Source: Platerodrilus igneus (Eukaryota; Arthropoda; Insecta; Coleoptera; Lycidae). Taken from it: DNA of 64,000 nt. A program made the translations under genes and the position numbers. Shown one piece after another: positions 21,556 to 32,721 of the stretch. The stretch covers positions 2,490,501-2,554,500 of the forward strand of contig JARFIW010001215.1 of the NCBI GenBank assembly GCA_036346225.1. Direction: 5' to 3'. The notes under the pieces are model-generated. The model did not search any database. It was not told the origin of the DNA and was given only the letters and a program-made list of their open reading frames with translations. Positions within the stretch are counted from its first letter, which is position 1, and the number at the start of each line of letters is the position of its first letter.

Positions 21556-22328
21556 TCATATCGGCGTATACTTATTAATATTTATTTCTAAATAGAGCAC
21601 CTTTTTCAAAGACCAACCGGACCCACATGTTTCAAATTCCTCTGATTTTGTTTTCATGGTTTCGCTTAAGACCTCGTAGATATTTTCCAGATTACTAAAA
21701 GACGTTATAACCATATTTTTTGTGTTAAAGGATTTCACATCGGTAGTCTCTTCTCCCATTTTGGTGTAAACGCCGTAGAGTTTGCAATAGACTTTTATTG
21801 CTGTATGTTATGTTCTTTTTTCATTAAGTAGAGGAATAAACCGTTCTTTCTGCTTCCAAAAAAACTCGGACACTCCATCGTCGACACTGGCGTTATTTAT
21901 GCGATAGCTAGCCATACGGTTGTTAAACGCTGTGCTAACCATTTCTACGCCATCTTCGCCAGTAGCGGTAACTGTGGCATTTTTATGTCTGTTGCTTCTC
22001 AAGTGTGCGGCATAGGTATTCTTTTCCATTTCGAAATCGCATACTTTACACATAATTCGTAGTTGTTTTGTACAAGGCCCTTTAACAGCTGGCGGAGCTG
22101 AACGTTTACGGCTTTATGACATACCATGCTGTTTTTCCTTGTGTCGCAAGACATACAGTTAAAGTACTTTGCTGCTGACGGATGTATAAGCTTAACCCTG
22201 GACGATGTTACACCACGACATTTGTTCTGGTATCGTTTGAGAGCATCCCTCCTGGTAAAGTAGACGTGACAGGGCTCGCATTTAAAAACGTTTGCAGGTA
22301 CCATTTTAGTACAAAACAAAATCCGCAC
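21556..22328 (-). pseudogene. C2H2-finger and polymerase N-terminal relic of a virus-like (Polinton/Maverick-type) element
   Basis: Reading right to left: FKCEPCHVYFTRRDALKRYQ (about 22285-22225), a second Cys pair, then CKVCDFEMEKNTYAAHLRS with a downstream His (about 22050-21990). These are followed by EMVSTAFNNRMASYRINN and, after one in-frame stop at 21808, VKSFNTKNMVITSF and SGWSLKKVLYLEININKY. From memory of such families, this finger-plus-SYRI...VKSFNTKN...GW...LEVNINKY order precedes a type-B DNA polymerase in arthropod virus-like elements. One frameshift (near 22050), one stop and loss of the polymerase itself mark it as a relic. Confidence 0.55.
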
Positions 22329-22373
22329 TATAGGACTTTGGTAATATTTGTAAGCGAACTAACTTATAACTAA

Positions 22374-23024
22374 AGAGTTTACTCTTGCGTACCTGCTTTA
22401 TGTACCCTATAGTATGCAAACCGAAGGTTTTCGAAGACAGCCGAACGAAGTTGAGGATTCAGCGAGGAAACTAAATGACGTCATATTTTTGAAAATGGTA
22501 CGTTTGGGAGACTTACCTTAAATTTTCAATATGAGGAAAAATCACTACACGAAACGATTTGTTTAAAATTTTGATGAACTTACACAAAGCGTGCAGAACG
22601 AATAGGTTTTACTAATCAGATCGCGTTTATATGCGGCTTGAAATAATTAAGCGTTAATCGATCTGTATTACATGATGAAATTTGCATTTTTCCTAGTCAA
22701 GGTCGTAATAGAAAGTACATTGTGTGAACCCCCAACAATTATACGGGAATTTCCTAATGCACGACATTGAAATATATTTCTCAAACATATAGTCGATAAT
22801 AAAGAAAAAGGCCTACGCTACTTTCACTTCTACGTCACATAGTTGTAAATTTCTCCGCATTTCCACCTTATGGGGATTTACATGTAAATCAACCCCTTAT
22901 CACAGCATTATTCCACCAAATTAAAATATAAGAATTCTAGACCAATGTGAGTTTAAGTTCACGTTGGGCGCCAAAAAGGGTCATTGTCAAATTATTATTA
23001 TTAAATATTGAATACTTTTTATCT
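22374..23024. other. Non-coding stretch
   Basis: Only the inverted copy of the palindromic module at 22848-22898 (CCGCATTTCCACCTTATGGG, then TTTACATGTAAA) stands out. Confidence 0.5.
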
Positions 23025-23612
23025 CTAATGTAGAGTATTTGTTTCAATGTAATGAAATAGTTCAGTACATATAACTACATCTGGTGGATTGATAAATGAT
23101 GTTTTTGGAAGTTCCAACAACTTTTCTAACAAATCCCACTTCTGATATGTCAGCTCCAGGTCACAATACACCATAAACTGCACGCCTAAATAGATATAAC
23201 TCAATTTATTCGCAAAAGCAATACAATCAATTATGTGTCTATTCGACATACAACGCCAACGTTCCTTTGTAGGCACTAGTGCCAACCTACTCTCTCCACA
23301 TTATGACACACGTCTACCTGACCTTATATTCAATATATATTACAAGAAAACGACTCAGCGCCACTGTAGTTGGCCAATGTATCCTTAAAGTTGGGATGAG
23401 GATACAGCTGCTTGTGGGCTAATCAAAATTTGTAACGTAACGTCACTGCTACCTGTAACAAATAACAAAAAGCTTGAATAATTGCAGTATCACATAGAAC
23501 AAACAGCTCCCAAAGGTATCACAATTGCCGACAAATAGGCAATTTCCCCACCCACATGTACGTTTTTCTACATTTATCACTTTCAAAGCGTATTAAAAAA
23601 AACATGATGTTA
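23025..23612. repeat. Duplicated segment X, left copy
   Basis: From about 23126 to 23186 it matches 48178-48235, and from 23228 to 23612 it matches 53520-53893 at roughly 90% by eye. Shared landmarks are TTCGACATACAAC, TAAAGTTGGGATGAGGAT, CAGCTGCTTGTGGGCTAATC and ATTAAAAAAAACAT. The minus strand has an open stretch (23285-23025) ending FHYIETNTLH with no known domain. It may be an LTR plus leader (AGAAGTGGGATT occurs in gypsy leaders) or duplicated host DNA. Confidence 0.75.
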
Positions 23613-23621
23613 GCTCCTTCC

Positions 23622-23772
23622 ACTAGTAGCCCTCAGGGTAAAAACACAAACTCGAAGTTTTACCTTAAGGTCAGGATTTATTTGTCACAAAACTGGACTG
23701 ACCGTACTTATAATTACTAGACAGACTACTAGATCATCGAATAAAGCATAACCTACTAACTAATGCTAGTAC
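23622..23772. repeat. Duplicated segment Y, left copy
   Basis: CCACTAGTAGCCCTCAGGG to CTAGTACAATGTTAACA matches 47530-47690. On the minus strand it starts TGTTAACATTGTACTAGC, as a small LTR would. Confidence 0.75.
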
Positions 23773-24092
23773 AATGTTAACACTCGGCCATACTGACCAA
23801 GACAACGACCACGTTGACGTGCCAAATTAACTAAACGAGCTTACGATCTAAAAAGCAAAATTTTTCACTGTTAACAAAACACATTATTTTGAATAATTAA
23901 AATAAAACAAAACAATCAGTCTAAACATAATTTGCCAAATGTTTAGACATTTTTACCACTCGATCACTTCGCGTAGGTAAAGTATGATTATCATTCGAAG
24001 CGACCTTTTTACTATTTCCGTACTCTGAACACGTATCCTCATATTGTTTTATATTGTCTGTGATCGATTCACTTTCCGAAGCTTCGTTAACT

Positions 24093-24710
24093 TGTTATAC
24101 TTATGGTTCTCTACTCTAAGGTACACTGTTAAAGTCCCGGCGCGTAATTTATAAAAGCCACTACGGCAGTTGGTATCATAATAAACATTTGACTAATAAT
24201 GCGCAATAAGGTGTTACGTCAATATTTCGCCACAAATTATTATCACATGCAAAAATGTTTATTTTAATTATAGGAAAAGATAAGTGTACTCACGTAAACT
24301 ATGGAACTCTTCACAACAAGACAGCTATTTGGCGGCAGTTGGGCGTGGATCGTCCCTTTGCCTCCTCGTCGGAACCAGATTAAAATTTGTCTTCTTTATT
24401 CTGTGGCGATGCAGTAAAGGAATACATGTAGAGGTACGATAATCAGGTACAAAGCAGGAAACCTACATATCGGAAAGAGAAGATACAACGGCACACCGAT
24501 GAACACACAGTTCCACGTTTCGTTGACTAGTCCCGACGTGACGAAAACACCACTCCTTTCACACTGCATCTGCGCATTCTCTTGCGCCAACGCAACTATC
24601 TAAAGTAACGGAAATGCACGCACAAGTCTTTTAAATTATTGGCGCGAATTCACTTACAAATTCAAAACTAAAATTAGAAATGTTTACATGCCGATTTTCG
24701 GCATGTAACA
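24093..24710 (-). repeat. 3' LTR of gypsy-1 (LTR A), 618 bp
   Basis: The minus strand runs TGTTACATGCCGAAAATCGG at 24710 to GTATAACA at 24093. It pairs along its whole length with LTR B (25473-26090), which is also 618 bp. The integrase frame runs into it (KVCYMPKIGM, stop). Confidence 0.9.
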
Positions 24711-25470
24711 AACTTTACCATTTACTGAACCATCACAATCTGAATCAGATTCGTCCTTTTGAACACGGTAAATATTTAGCTGACTTATGTGTACTGTTGT
24801 CGAAAATCGTCGGCCTGGAGTGCCGTCAATACTACATATTCTATAATTATTGCCTGGTATTATTTCGCTTATCACATAAGGACCTCTGTATTTTTTTCGG
24901 GTTTTTGTGTTTTCGCCTGTCGTTTTTGGCAATCTTTGCATTAACACTATATCGCCAATATCAAACGTTTCTGCTCGGCACCTTTTAGCGTCATGTCGTT
25001 TTTTGTATTTTGCTTGCTCAAGCAAAATGTATTCTCTAATTTCACGTTGTAAATTTTCCGGTGGTTGCCATTCACCGTCCTCATTTTCTACAACATTAGC
25101 CAGTTTTCCACCCGTGGTAAATATCCATATAGTGCATCAAATGACGATTTCTTCGTCGTTTTATTTCGAAAGATATTCAAATTTCTTTCGACCTCAAGAG
25201 TTTTACATCCCAAGTGATTTTTTCTTCCATGCACACCATAATTTCTGCTATTAGCGTTTGATTCACACACTCCACAACTCCATTTGCATGCGGCCATTGA
25301 CTAGAATTTAACGTATGACGAATACCGTGTTTACTTAAAAACATTTTAAATTCATTTGATGTAAAGCAAGTAGCTCGATCACTTACGATACGTTGCGGAA
25401 TACCAAACTCTAGTATAAATCGCTCCAATGCATATATTACTGCTTCTGTTTACACAGTTTTTGAAGGAAG
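24684..25470 (-). pseudogene. gypsy-1 integrase, second half
   Basis: The frame gives TEAVIYALERFILEFGIPQR, IVSDRATCFTSNEF (second catalytic Asp) and HANGVVECVNQTL (catalytic Glu) at 25430-25270. It then changes frame near 25230 to TLEVERNLNIFRNKTTKKSS and ALYGYLPRVEN. Another frame (25025-24684) has the C-terminal domain with GDIVLMQRLPK, KYRGPYVISEIIPGN and a HISQL end. Catalytic residues are intact; a stop in PSKTV*TEA and two frame changes are not. An LTR separates it from the first half. Confidence 0.88.
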
Positions 25471-25472
25471 CA

Positions 25473-26107
25473 TGTTACATGCCGAAAATCGGCATTTAAA
25501 CATTTCTGTAAGTTTCTAATTTGCAAGTGAATTCGCGCCAATAATTTAAAAGACTTGTGCGTGCATTTCCGTCCCTTTAGATAGTTGCGTTAGCGCCCGA
25601 GAATGCGCAGACGCAGAGTGGAACAAAGGTGGTGATTTTCGTTACGTCCAGAAAGTGAACTGAACGTTGAACGGAGTGGTTATCTGTGTGCCGTTTATCT
25701 TGTCTTCTCTTGCAGATATGTAGGTTTCCTGCCTTGTACCTGATTATTGTACCTCTACCTGTATTCCTTTATCGTACCGCCATCAAAGAGAGCAGACAAA
25801 TTTAATCTGGTTCTGACGAGAGGTAAAGGACGACCTACGCCCGACTGCCGCCAAGTAGCTGTCCTGTTGTGAAGAGCTCCATAGTTTACGTGAGTACACT
25901 TATCTTTTCCTATAATTGCAATAAACATTTTTTGCATGTGATAATAATTTGTAATATAGATATGACGTAACCCCTTATTGCGCAACATTATGCATGTATT
26001 TATTATTGTTACCAACTGTTGTAGTGGCTCATATATATTACATCCGGGACTTTAAAACTATACCTTAAAGTATAGAACCGAATTATAACAGTAGCGCCCA
26101 ACGTGGA
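25473..26107 (+). repeat. LTR B with primer-binding-site-like remnant, inside gypsy-1 integrase
   Basis: TGTTACATGCCGAAAATCGG to TATAACA (25473-26090, 618 bp) is in opposite orientation to gypsy-1 and collinear with LTR A. The 17 bp that follow, GTAGCGCCCAACGTGGA, look like a gypsy primer-binding site (TGGCGCCCAACGTGG with one change), then integrase resumes. So LTR plus primer site remain while the rest of that element is gone. Confidence 0.85.
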
Positions 26108-26735
26108 CTCGAGTTTTACAAATTTTGTTAGCGCGTCTGTTACTACCAGCACATACGTGTTACCCGATTCACAAGCCACGAATGGACCAACGTGATCTAC
26201 ATGAACTCTTGCAAAAGGCTTACACGGCAAAGGAATTGGGGTGAAGTCTCCAGGTCTTTTTCCTGTGGGCACCTTGTTTATCAAACATTCGGTACATGCA
26301 TTTATGTGATGTCGTACATATCGTTTTAACCGTGGAAACCAATACAAATCTCGTATTTTGTCCACTGTACGGACTACACCAAAATGGCCTAATAAATCGA
26401 GGCATTTAACAACCATACTTTTTCTCAATGCTTTAGGTATTGCATATAAATATTTTATTTGACCCTTCAAAAACGTTTCGTGATAAAGCTTACTGCTTTT
26501 TAAACTGAAACCTGCTATACTCTTAACTTCTTGAGGCGTTTTTTCTTCTTCTGGTTTTGTCAGTACATTTATAATACTGCACAGATAAGGAGCACTACGC
26601 TGTATCATCGTTATATAGTCGTTTTCGTCCATGGTCTGCACAACTTCTATACGTTCCTCTATTTCTTTACACATATCTGACTCTGACCATATAGGCGCTC
26701 TCGATAATGCGTCTACATACTGCATTTATATTTTA
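26108..26735 (-). pseudogene. gypsy-1 integrase, first half
   Basis: It reads YVDALSRAP (linker after RNase H), then the HHCC zinc domain within LDLLGHFGVVRTVDKIRDLY, CTECLINKVP, and the start of the catalytic core PFARVHVDHVGPF and TYVLVVTDALTKFVKLE, with the first catalytic Asp in HVDHVGP. About 200 codons are open without a stop before the LTR B insertion. This half is the best preserved part of gypsy-1. Confidence 0.9.
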
Positions 26736-27086
26736 TCACATGTCGTATTCTGCTAGTATTGTACACCAATGCATTATTTGTGCGTTTTTTGTTTTCATCG
26801 TGTTTAAATATATCAACGCTTGACAGTCGGTATAAACATGAAATGGAAATCCAATTAAGAAATTTCGTAAACTCTCAATACAGTAGATAATCGCTAGTAA
26901 CTCCAGTTTAGATGAACCGTAATTTTTCTCGACATCTGTCGTTTTTTTACTTACATAATAAACCGGCTTCATTTCATTCCCCTCTGACGTACGTTGCATT
27001 AATATTCAAGAGATGCCAATTGAACTTGCATCTGTAAACAATGCAGTTTCAAAAGCTGTGACATCATACAATTTTAAAATTGGCTC
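26736..27086 (-). pseudogene. gypsy-1 RNase H
   Basis: EPILKLYDVTAFETALFTDA (27086-27030) holds the first catalytic Asp. It is followed after one stop (SIGIS*ILMQ) by KPVYYVSKKTTDVEKNYG, SSKLELLAIIYCIESLRNFL (Glu) and FHVYTDCQAL (second Asp), the standard Ty3/gypsy RNase H order. It stops just short of the integrase linker. Confidence 0.88.
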
Positions 27087-28642
27087 GCTTATTAATGAAT
27101 CCCGCAAATCTGGATGATGAGGAATTGTCTGGTGGATTTGATATAGTTAACGGTTTCTCAAAGTATTTTGCTAGTACTTATAAAAAGGATAAATTGTCTG
27201 CAAGTAATTTTAATTTTAACTTTACGCATACTGTTCATATTTCTAATGTGGATATTAAGCCTGAATTAATACAAGAAAAACTCATGACTTTGGATGTTAC
27301 TAAGCGAGCTGGCCCTGATGGTATCCCTCCTAAATTATTAAATCTTTGTTCTGGTGCTTTATATTATCCTCTTTCTATACTTTTTAATGCATCTGTAACG
27401 GAGGGCTGTATGCCAGACTTCTGGAAGCTTAGTTTTGTAACTCCTATTTACAAATCTGGAAACAAAAATTTAGTTAGTAATTACAGACCAATATCCGTGC
27501 TTAGATGTATTCCCAAGATTCTTGAAAGTTTGATCACTGATACATTAGCTTCTGTTATCAGGCCACTAATCACAGACCAACAGCATGGTTTTGTTGCAGG
27601 AAGGTCTACATTGAGTAATCTAATTCTGTACAAGGATTTTATTTCCACATTTTTGGAGGAGGGGTTTCAAGTAGATTCTATCTATACCGATTTTTCCAAA
27701 GCCTTTGATAGTGTAAGTCATACTATTTTGATAGCAAAACTTGAAGCATTTGGAGTCGATGGTTGTTTATTGAAATGGTTGCGAAGCTATCTCCTTGACA
27801 GAAGGCAAAGTGTTCGAATTGTAGGTTACACTTCAAATGAAACTCTTGTTCCATCAGGTGTTCCGCAAGGTTCCCACTTTGGTCCCTTGCTATTTGTTAT
27901 TTTTATAAATGATCTTAGCCAATATATAATCAATTCCAAACATTTATTATATGCAGATGATTTAAAGCTGTTTCGTCACATAAGAACTGTTGACGACTGC
28001 ATAAAACTGCAAGAAGATGTTGATGCCGTCTTCCAGTGGTGCATTGATAACGGTATGAATTTCAACATAAAAAAATGCTATAGTATTACTTTTATCAAAT
28101 CACATCATTCATTATCGTTTGGTTACCAAATTATTAAAATTAGTCTCTGTCGTGTTAATAAAATAAGGGATTTGGGCATAATTTTTGACTCGTCTCTAAG
28201 TTTTCATGAGCACACTAATGCTATAATTAACAAATCTTACAAGATGTTAGGGTTTATAAAAAGACATTGTGGCGCTCTTAACAATCCATCTGCTATCATG
28301 ACAATTTATACTAGTCTTGTTCGCACATTAGTTGAATACAATTCGCCAGTCTGGAATCCATTTTACCGAAACCAAATCTCTCAAATTGAAAGGGATCAAA
28401 GAAAGTTTATTAATTTTATGCTTTTTAAACTATACTTGCCAGTTGATACATTTACTTATGATGATGCCATTAAGTTGTTGAACATTAAAACTTTACAAAC
28501 CAGAAGACTCATTAATGATCTGTTATTGCTCTTCAAATTGATAAACTCGCATATTGACTCACGAGAGATCCTTCAGCTTATAAATCTTCATGTGCCTGCT
28601 AGAGCTACACGTAACCAGACTCTTTTTCATATTCCTCTGCAT
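27080..28642 (+). CDS. LINE-D reverse transcriptase, open over about 520 codons
   Basis: The frame is uninterrupted. It has KRAGPDGIPPKLL, FVTPIYKSGNKN with VSNYRPISVL, QHGFVAGRSTLSNL, VDSIYTDFSKAFDSVSH (catalytic Asp), PSGVPQGSHFGPLLF, LLYADDLKLF (catalytic YADD) and the CR1/Jockey-type thumb VEYNSPVWNPFY. The endonuclease and ORF1 are lost by 5' truncation; its own sequence probably starts at about 27094. Continuation after the Penelope insertion is at 33391. The lack of stops suggests a young insertion. Confidence 0.85.
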
Positions 28643-29402
28643 TCTTCTTAATCTTCTTTGGGAATTAAACCACTCATAGTTTTTAAAATGATCTTTATTT
28701 ACGTTTCAATCTATGACCTAGGATCGTTGTCAAAATAATAAAAACCTCAAGTTTGACATTTATGACATAAATTGAAAGTGACTTTGATTTATTGATGTTC
28801 GAAATAATTGGATTGAGTACAAGGTAAAAATTTTTTAAAGTTTAAAAGATAGATTGCCTTCAATTTGTGTTGCGGCCTGAGACCGGTTTTTTTATATAGC
28901 CAATACGCTTAACGTGAATTCAGCTGATTAATTTTTATTGGTGAATTTTATATAAATTCAATAATTTGGATTGGAAAACATTTTTGACATGTTTCTATTA
29001 TACAATTGAGAGGATGGTTATTAAAGAAGTGTGCGATTGCATTACCGTAAGGTTTAAGCAGTCGTTTTTTTATATTTATTTTGAGGGGGAAAAATCGTTA
29101 TGATTTAGATTACCTCTTTGGTAGATTTTAACATGGTTCTGAGGCGACCCTATGGCGGGTTTACACTTGTCAGATACCAATACTGTTCAACGGAGATTGT
29201 ATATGGTTTTGAGGTAACCCTATTGCAGGTTTACACTTGTCAGATACCAATGGTATTTTTACAGGGGTTGTATGCTTATTGTTATATAATTAGTTATTGT
29301 ATGTATAAATAGAAATCATGTATGTAGGCTGTATTTCATGTTAATATCGCAAGGAAAACCCAGGAAAAACTTGCAATGCTACCTAGATATTGTAGGCATT
29401 TG

Positions 29403-29460
29403 ATTTTCATTTGTTATTATTGTTATTATTATTATTTGTTATTATTTCTTTTAGTAGTGG
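29403..29460. repeat. (ATT)n/TTG microsatellite at the end of the Penelope ORF
   Basis: ATTTGTTATTATTGTTATTA-type run. On the minus strand it gives a poly-Asn end of the endonuclease ORF that the right arm lacks. Confidence 0.8.
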
Positions 29461-30690
29461 AATCCATTGTTTACTGAAAGTCACGGATTCGTTTGCAACA
29501 CAGTTATTTTTATGTAGGGTTATATAGGCAGCTTCTTTGATTTTGCGTTTTTGGTGGTTTTCTTCTTTGTCGATAATTTTTGCGTTTTCCCATTTTATTT
29601 TATGACTGGAGTCCCATGCATGTTGGCAAATCATGGATTTTTCAAATTTTCTATTTTTTATATATGATTTATGTTCTTTTAGTCGAACTTCAAATGTTCT
29701 GGAACTTTCCCCTATAAAAAACTTGTTACATTCGCACGGTATTTTGTAGATGCAGTTTTTGAACTTTGTATTGCGTTGTTGGGTTTTGTTTTTGTTAATT
29801 GTGCTCTTAGTGTATTGTTGGTTCTAAATACTGTTTTAATTCAAAATTTGTTTCCTATTCTTTGGATTATTTCGGAGAATCCCTTTATGTATGACATTGA
29901 GAGTATTTTTTGGTGTGTATCGTTGTTTTTGTTTTCTTTTTCTTTATTTTTAGGGTTTTTATTCATTTCTTTCTCTATTATTCTTTTAGGATATTTGTTT
30001 TGTATTCGTGTACATCTGATTAGGTCTTTCTCTTTCTTTAAAATTTCTTTATTTGATGATATTAATTTTGCTCTATCATACATGGTTTTGATAATTCCAC
30101 GTTTGACACGTTGTGGGTAGTTTGAGTCAAAGTTTAAGTATCTGTTTGTGTGTGTTGGTTTTCTGTATACCGATGTATTAATTGTTGTATCGTTTGTGTT
30201 AACTAGAATATCTAAAAACGGAAGTTTTCCATGTTGTTCTAATTCATATATGAATTTAATAGTTGGTTCTATTTTGTTAATGGACTCTACAAAGTTTTTA
30301 ATTAGTTCTATATTATGAGGCCAAATAGCATAGACATCATCTACGTATCTCCACCAGATTAGTGGTTTCAATTCTTGTGTGAATATTACATCTTTTTCGA
30401 ATTCCTCCATGAATATATTACTAAAGATTGGCGATAGTGGACTTTCCATTGCCATTCCAAAGCTTTATTTGTAGAATTGATCACTTATTTGAAAATATGT
30501 GGTATTGACGCATAAGCCAAGTAATTCCGTAATCGATGATATACTTAGTTTTGTTCTTTCTTTAAGGTTGCCATCTTTTTCTAGTTTGTTTTTTATAATA
30601 TTAAGCATTTTGTTTATAGGGACATTTGTGAAGAGATTTACTACATCAAAACTTATCATTGTGGGTGTGTTTTCAATTTTTATGTTTGAT
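29407..30690 (-). pseudogene. Penelope RT and GIY-YIG-type endonuclease, left arm
   Basis: The minus strand reads MISFDVVNLFTNVPIN (RT, catalytic Asp), then after one stop (FYK*) MESPLSPIFSNIFMEEFEKD and LIWWRYVDDVYAIWP (YVDD). It continues to QHGKLPFLDILVN and SVYRKPTHTNRYLNF, all Penelope hallmarks. After a frame change the endonuclease-side segment shows CNKFFIGESSRTFEVRLKEH and KSMICQHAWDSSHKIKW, the GIY-YIG-linked region. The 5' part of RT is missing. Confidence 0.88.
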
Positions 30691-31672
30691 AATATTCACA
30701 CAAGAATTGAAACCACTAATCTGGTGGAGATACGTAGATGATGTCTATGCTATTTGGCCTCATATTATAGAACTAATTAAAAACTTTGTAGAACCCATTA
30801 ACAAAATAGAACCAACTATTAAATTCATATATGAATTAGAACAACATGGAAAACTTCCGTTTTTAGATATTCTAGTTAACACAAACGATACAACAATTAA
30901 TACATCGGTATACAGAAAACCAACACACACAAACAGATACTTAAACTTTGACTCAAACTACCCACAACGTGTCAAACGTGGAATTATCAAAACCATGTAT
31001 GATAGAGCAAAATTAATATCATCAAATAAAGAAATTTTAAAGAAAGAGAAAGACCTAATCAGATGTACGCGAATACAAAACAAATATCCTAAAAGAATAA
31101 TAGAGAAAGAAATGAATAAAAACCCTAAAAATAAAGAAAAAGAAAACAAAAACAACGATACACACCAAAAAATACTCTCAATACCGTACATAAAAGGATT
31201 CTCCGAAAAAATCCAAAGAATAGGAAACAAATTTTGAATTAAAACAGTATTTAGAACCAACAATACACTAAGAGCACAATTAACAAAAACAAAACCCAAA
31301 AACGCAATACAAAGATAAAAAAACTGTATCTACAAAATACCGTGCGAATGTAACAAGTTTTATATAGAGCAAAGTTTCAGACCATTTGAAGTTCGATTAA
31401 AAGAACATAAATCATATATAAAAAATAGAAAATTTGAAAAATCCATGATTTGTCAACATGCATGGGACTCCAGTCATAAAATAAAATGGGAAGACGCAAA
31501 AATTATCGACAAAGAAGAAAACCACCAAAAACGCAAAATCAAAGAAGCTGCTTATATAATCCTACATAAAAATAACTGTGTTGCAAACGAATCCGTGACT
31601 TTCAGTAAACAATGGATTCCACTACTAAAAGAAATAACAAATGAAAAACAAATGCCCACAATCTCTAAGTAG
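30691..31672 (+). pseudogene. Penelope RT and endonuclease, right arm
   Basis: It starts at IFTQELKPLIWWRYVDD, i.e. about 100 codons later in RT than the left arm, and continues with nearly the same protein to ...KIQRIGNKF (31237). A frame change follows. KSMICQHAWDSSHKIKW...FSKQWIPLLKEI at 31445-31672 is the endonuclease end. By eye the two arms differ by about 2-3% in the coding part, so they are close in age. Confidence 0.88.
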
Positions 31673-31785
31673 CATTGCAAGTTTTTCCTGGCTTTTCTTT
31701 GCGATATTAACATGAAATACAGCCTACATACATGATTTCTATTTATACATACAATAACTAATTACATAGCAATAAGCATATTAAC

Positions 31786-32462
31786 TTCTTACAAAACCGC
31801 AAACCCGGTATAAGAGACACCAACGACAGTTGGTAACGCTAATCTATAAAGTGGAAATTAACGCGCCCATCTGTCAATGACGTCACACAATATGCAAATT
31901 ATTACACGTAAATGACGAAATATGCAAATTCATAAAAGGTATTATAAAAAATCCCACACACGGATAACTTACGTGAATATATAAGCGTCTCACAGAATTG
32001 CTTCCTTCAGGGTTGCTCGTGGCCCCCTTCTAGATTATTTAAAGATGGTTCGCATGGCGTCCTTCGGGATTGCTCCAGCTAGCGACTGCGGGGCGTGGGC
32101 TGCTATCAGGCCAGGTTGCTTCCAAATTAATATCTTCTTTCTATATGTAGCGGAACAATAAGGAACGGGTTTATTGGGAACGATAAACAAAGATAAGCAA
32201 AAGGGAATCTACATAACAAAGATAACGATACGATACCAGACCCAACCACTCTTCTTGATGTTCAAAGGCAAAGTCCTGTTTCCAGCGTCTTTCGGAAATC
32301 CCCCACTTTTCTGCGCCACACGCGTCGGCGCGAAGTTCGTCCAACGCACTTCTGACGTGTTGGAAATACACGCGCCAAGTCTTTCAAATTTATGGCGCGA
32401 AACTCCCGCATATCAATACTAAACTAAAAAGATGTCTAGTGCCAAATTTTTGGCACGTAACA
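31786..32462 (-). repeat. Gypsy-type LTR inside the 924-bp insert
   Basis: The minus strand starts TGTTACGTGCCAAAAATTTG at 32462 and keeps GCGGGAGTTTCGCGCC, CGTTACCAACTGTCG near the other end. It is closest to the LTR at 13692. Its last bases are cut off at the 12-bp duplication. Confidence 0.82.
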
Positions 32463-32709
32463 AACTGGAAAACCCCTATTTCGACAAATATCTAAGTGTT
32501 GGGGGATCTTGGTAGCCACAGGTTGCTTAACCCCCTTCACTGAATCTCAGTGAAATAAGGCATAAAATTAGAAAACAATAGAAGGGAAACGAGCTATATA
32601 CATGCTGTGTGAGAATTTCAGAGAACTATGTAGGCTAGCTCAGAATATAAATAAGTGCAGGTACGTGTCCAAACAGTTTTGAGACGAAGACCTAATGATG
32701 ATGTTGATG
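32463..32709 (+). pseudogene. RTE-like LINE 3' end
   Basis: It gives RELCRLAQNINKCRYVSKQF then a stop and an (ATG)n-type tail, the same C-terminal end as at 18890 and 36780. The upstream part (ATCTTGGTAGCCACAGG) matches 18800-18825 in reverse. It is 5'-truncated. Confidence 0.78.
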
Positions 32710-32721
32710 AAGCATATTAAC

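Larger units (their letters stand above)
31786..32709. mobile_element. 924-bp insertion in the right Penelope arm: antisense gypsy LTR joined to RTE tail
   Basis: It is flanked by AAGCATATTAAC at 31774-31785 and 32710-32721, a perfect 12-bp duplication. The left Penelope arm shows the uninterrupted site. Inside are a gypsy LTR on the minus strand (31786-32462) and an RTE-like 3' end on the plus strand (32463-32709) ending in an ATGATGATGTTGATGA tail. One duplication encloses both. Confidence 0.85.

Noticed and set aside
28690..28740. Hammerhead ribozyme in the Penelope ends, as known in many Penelope-like elements
   Set aside because: A GGATCGAAAC-like fragment occurs near the termini, but no CTGATGA core with a matching stem could be found on either strand.
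29776..30120. Hydrophobic plus-strand open frame
   Set aside because: It is the reverse-strand shadow of the Penelope RT; the coding signal is on the minus strand.
30958..31299. Hydrophobic minus-strand open frame
   Set aside because: It is the shadow of the right Penelope arm, which reads on the plus strand.
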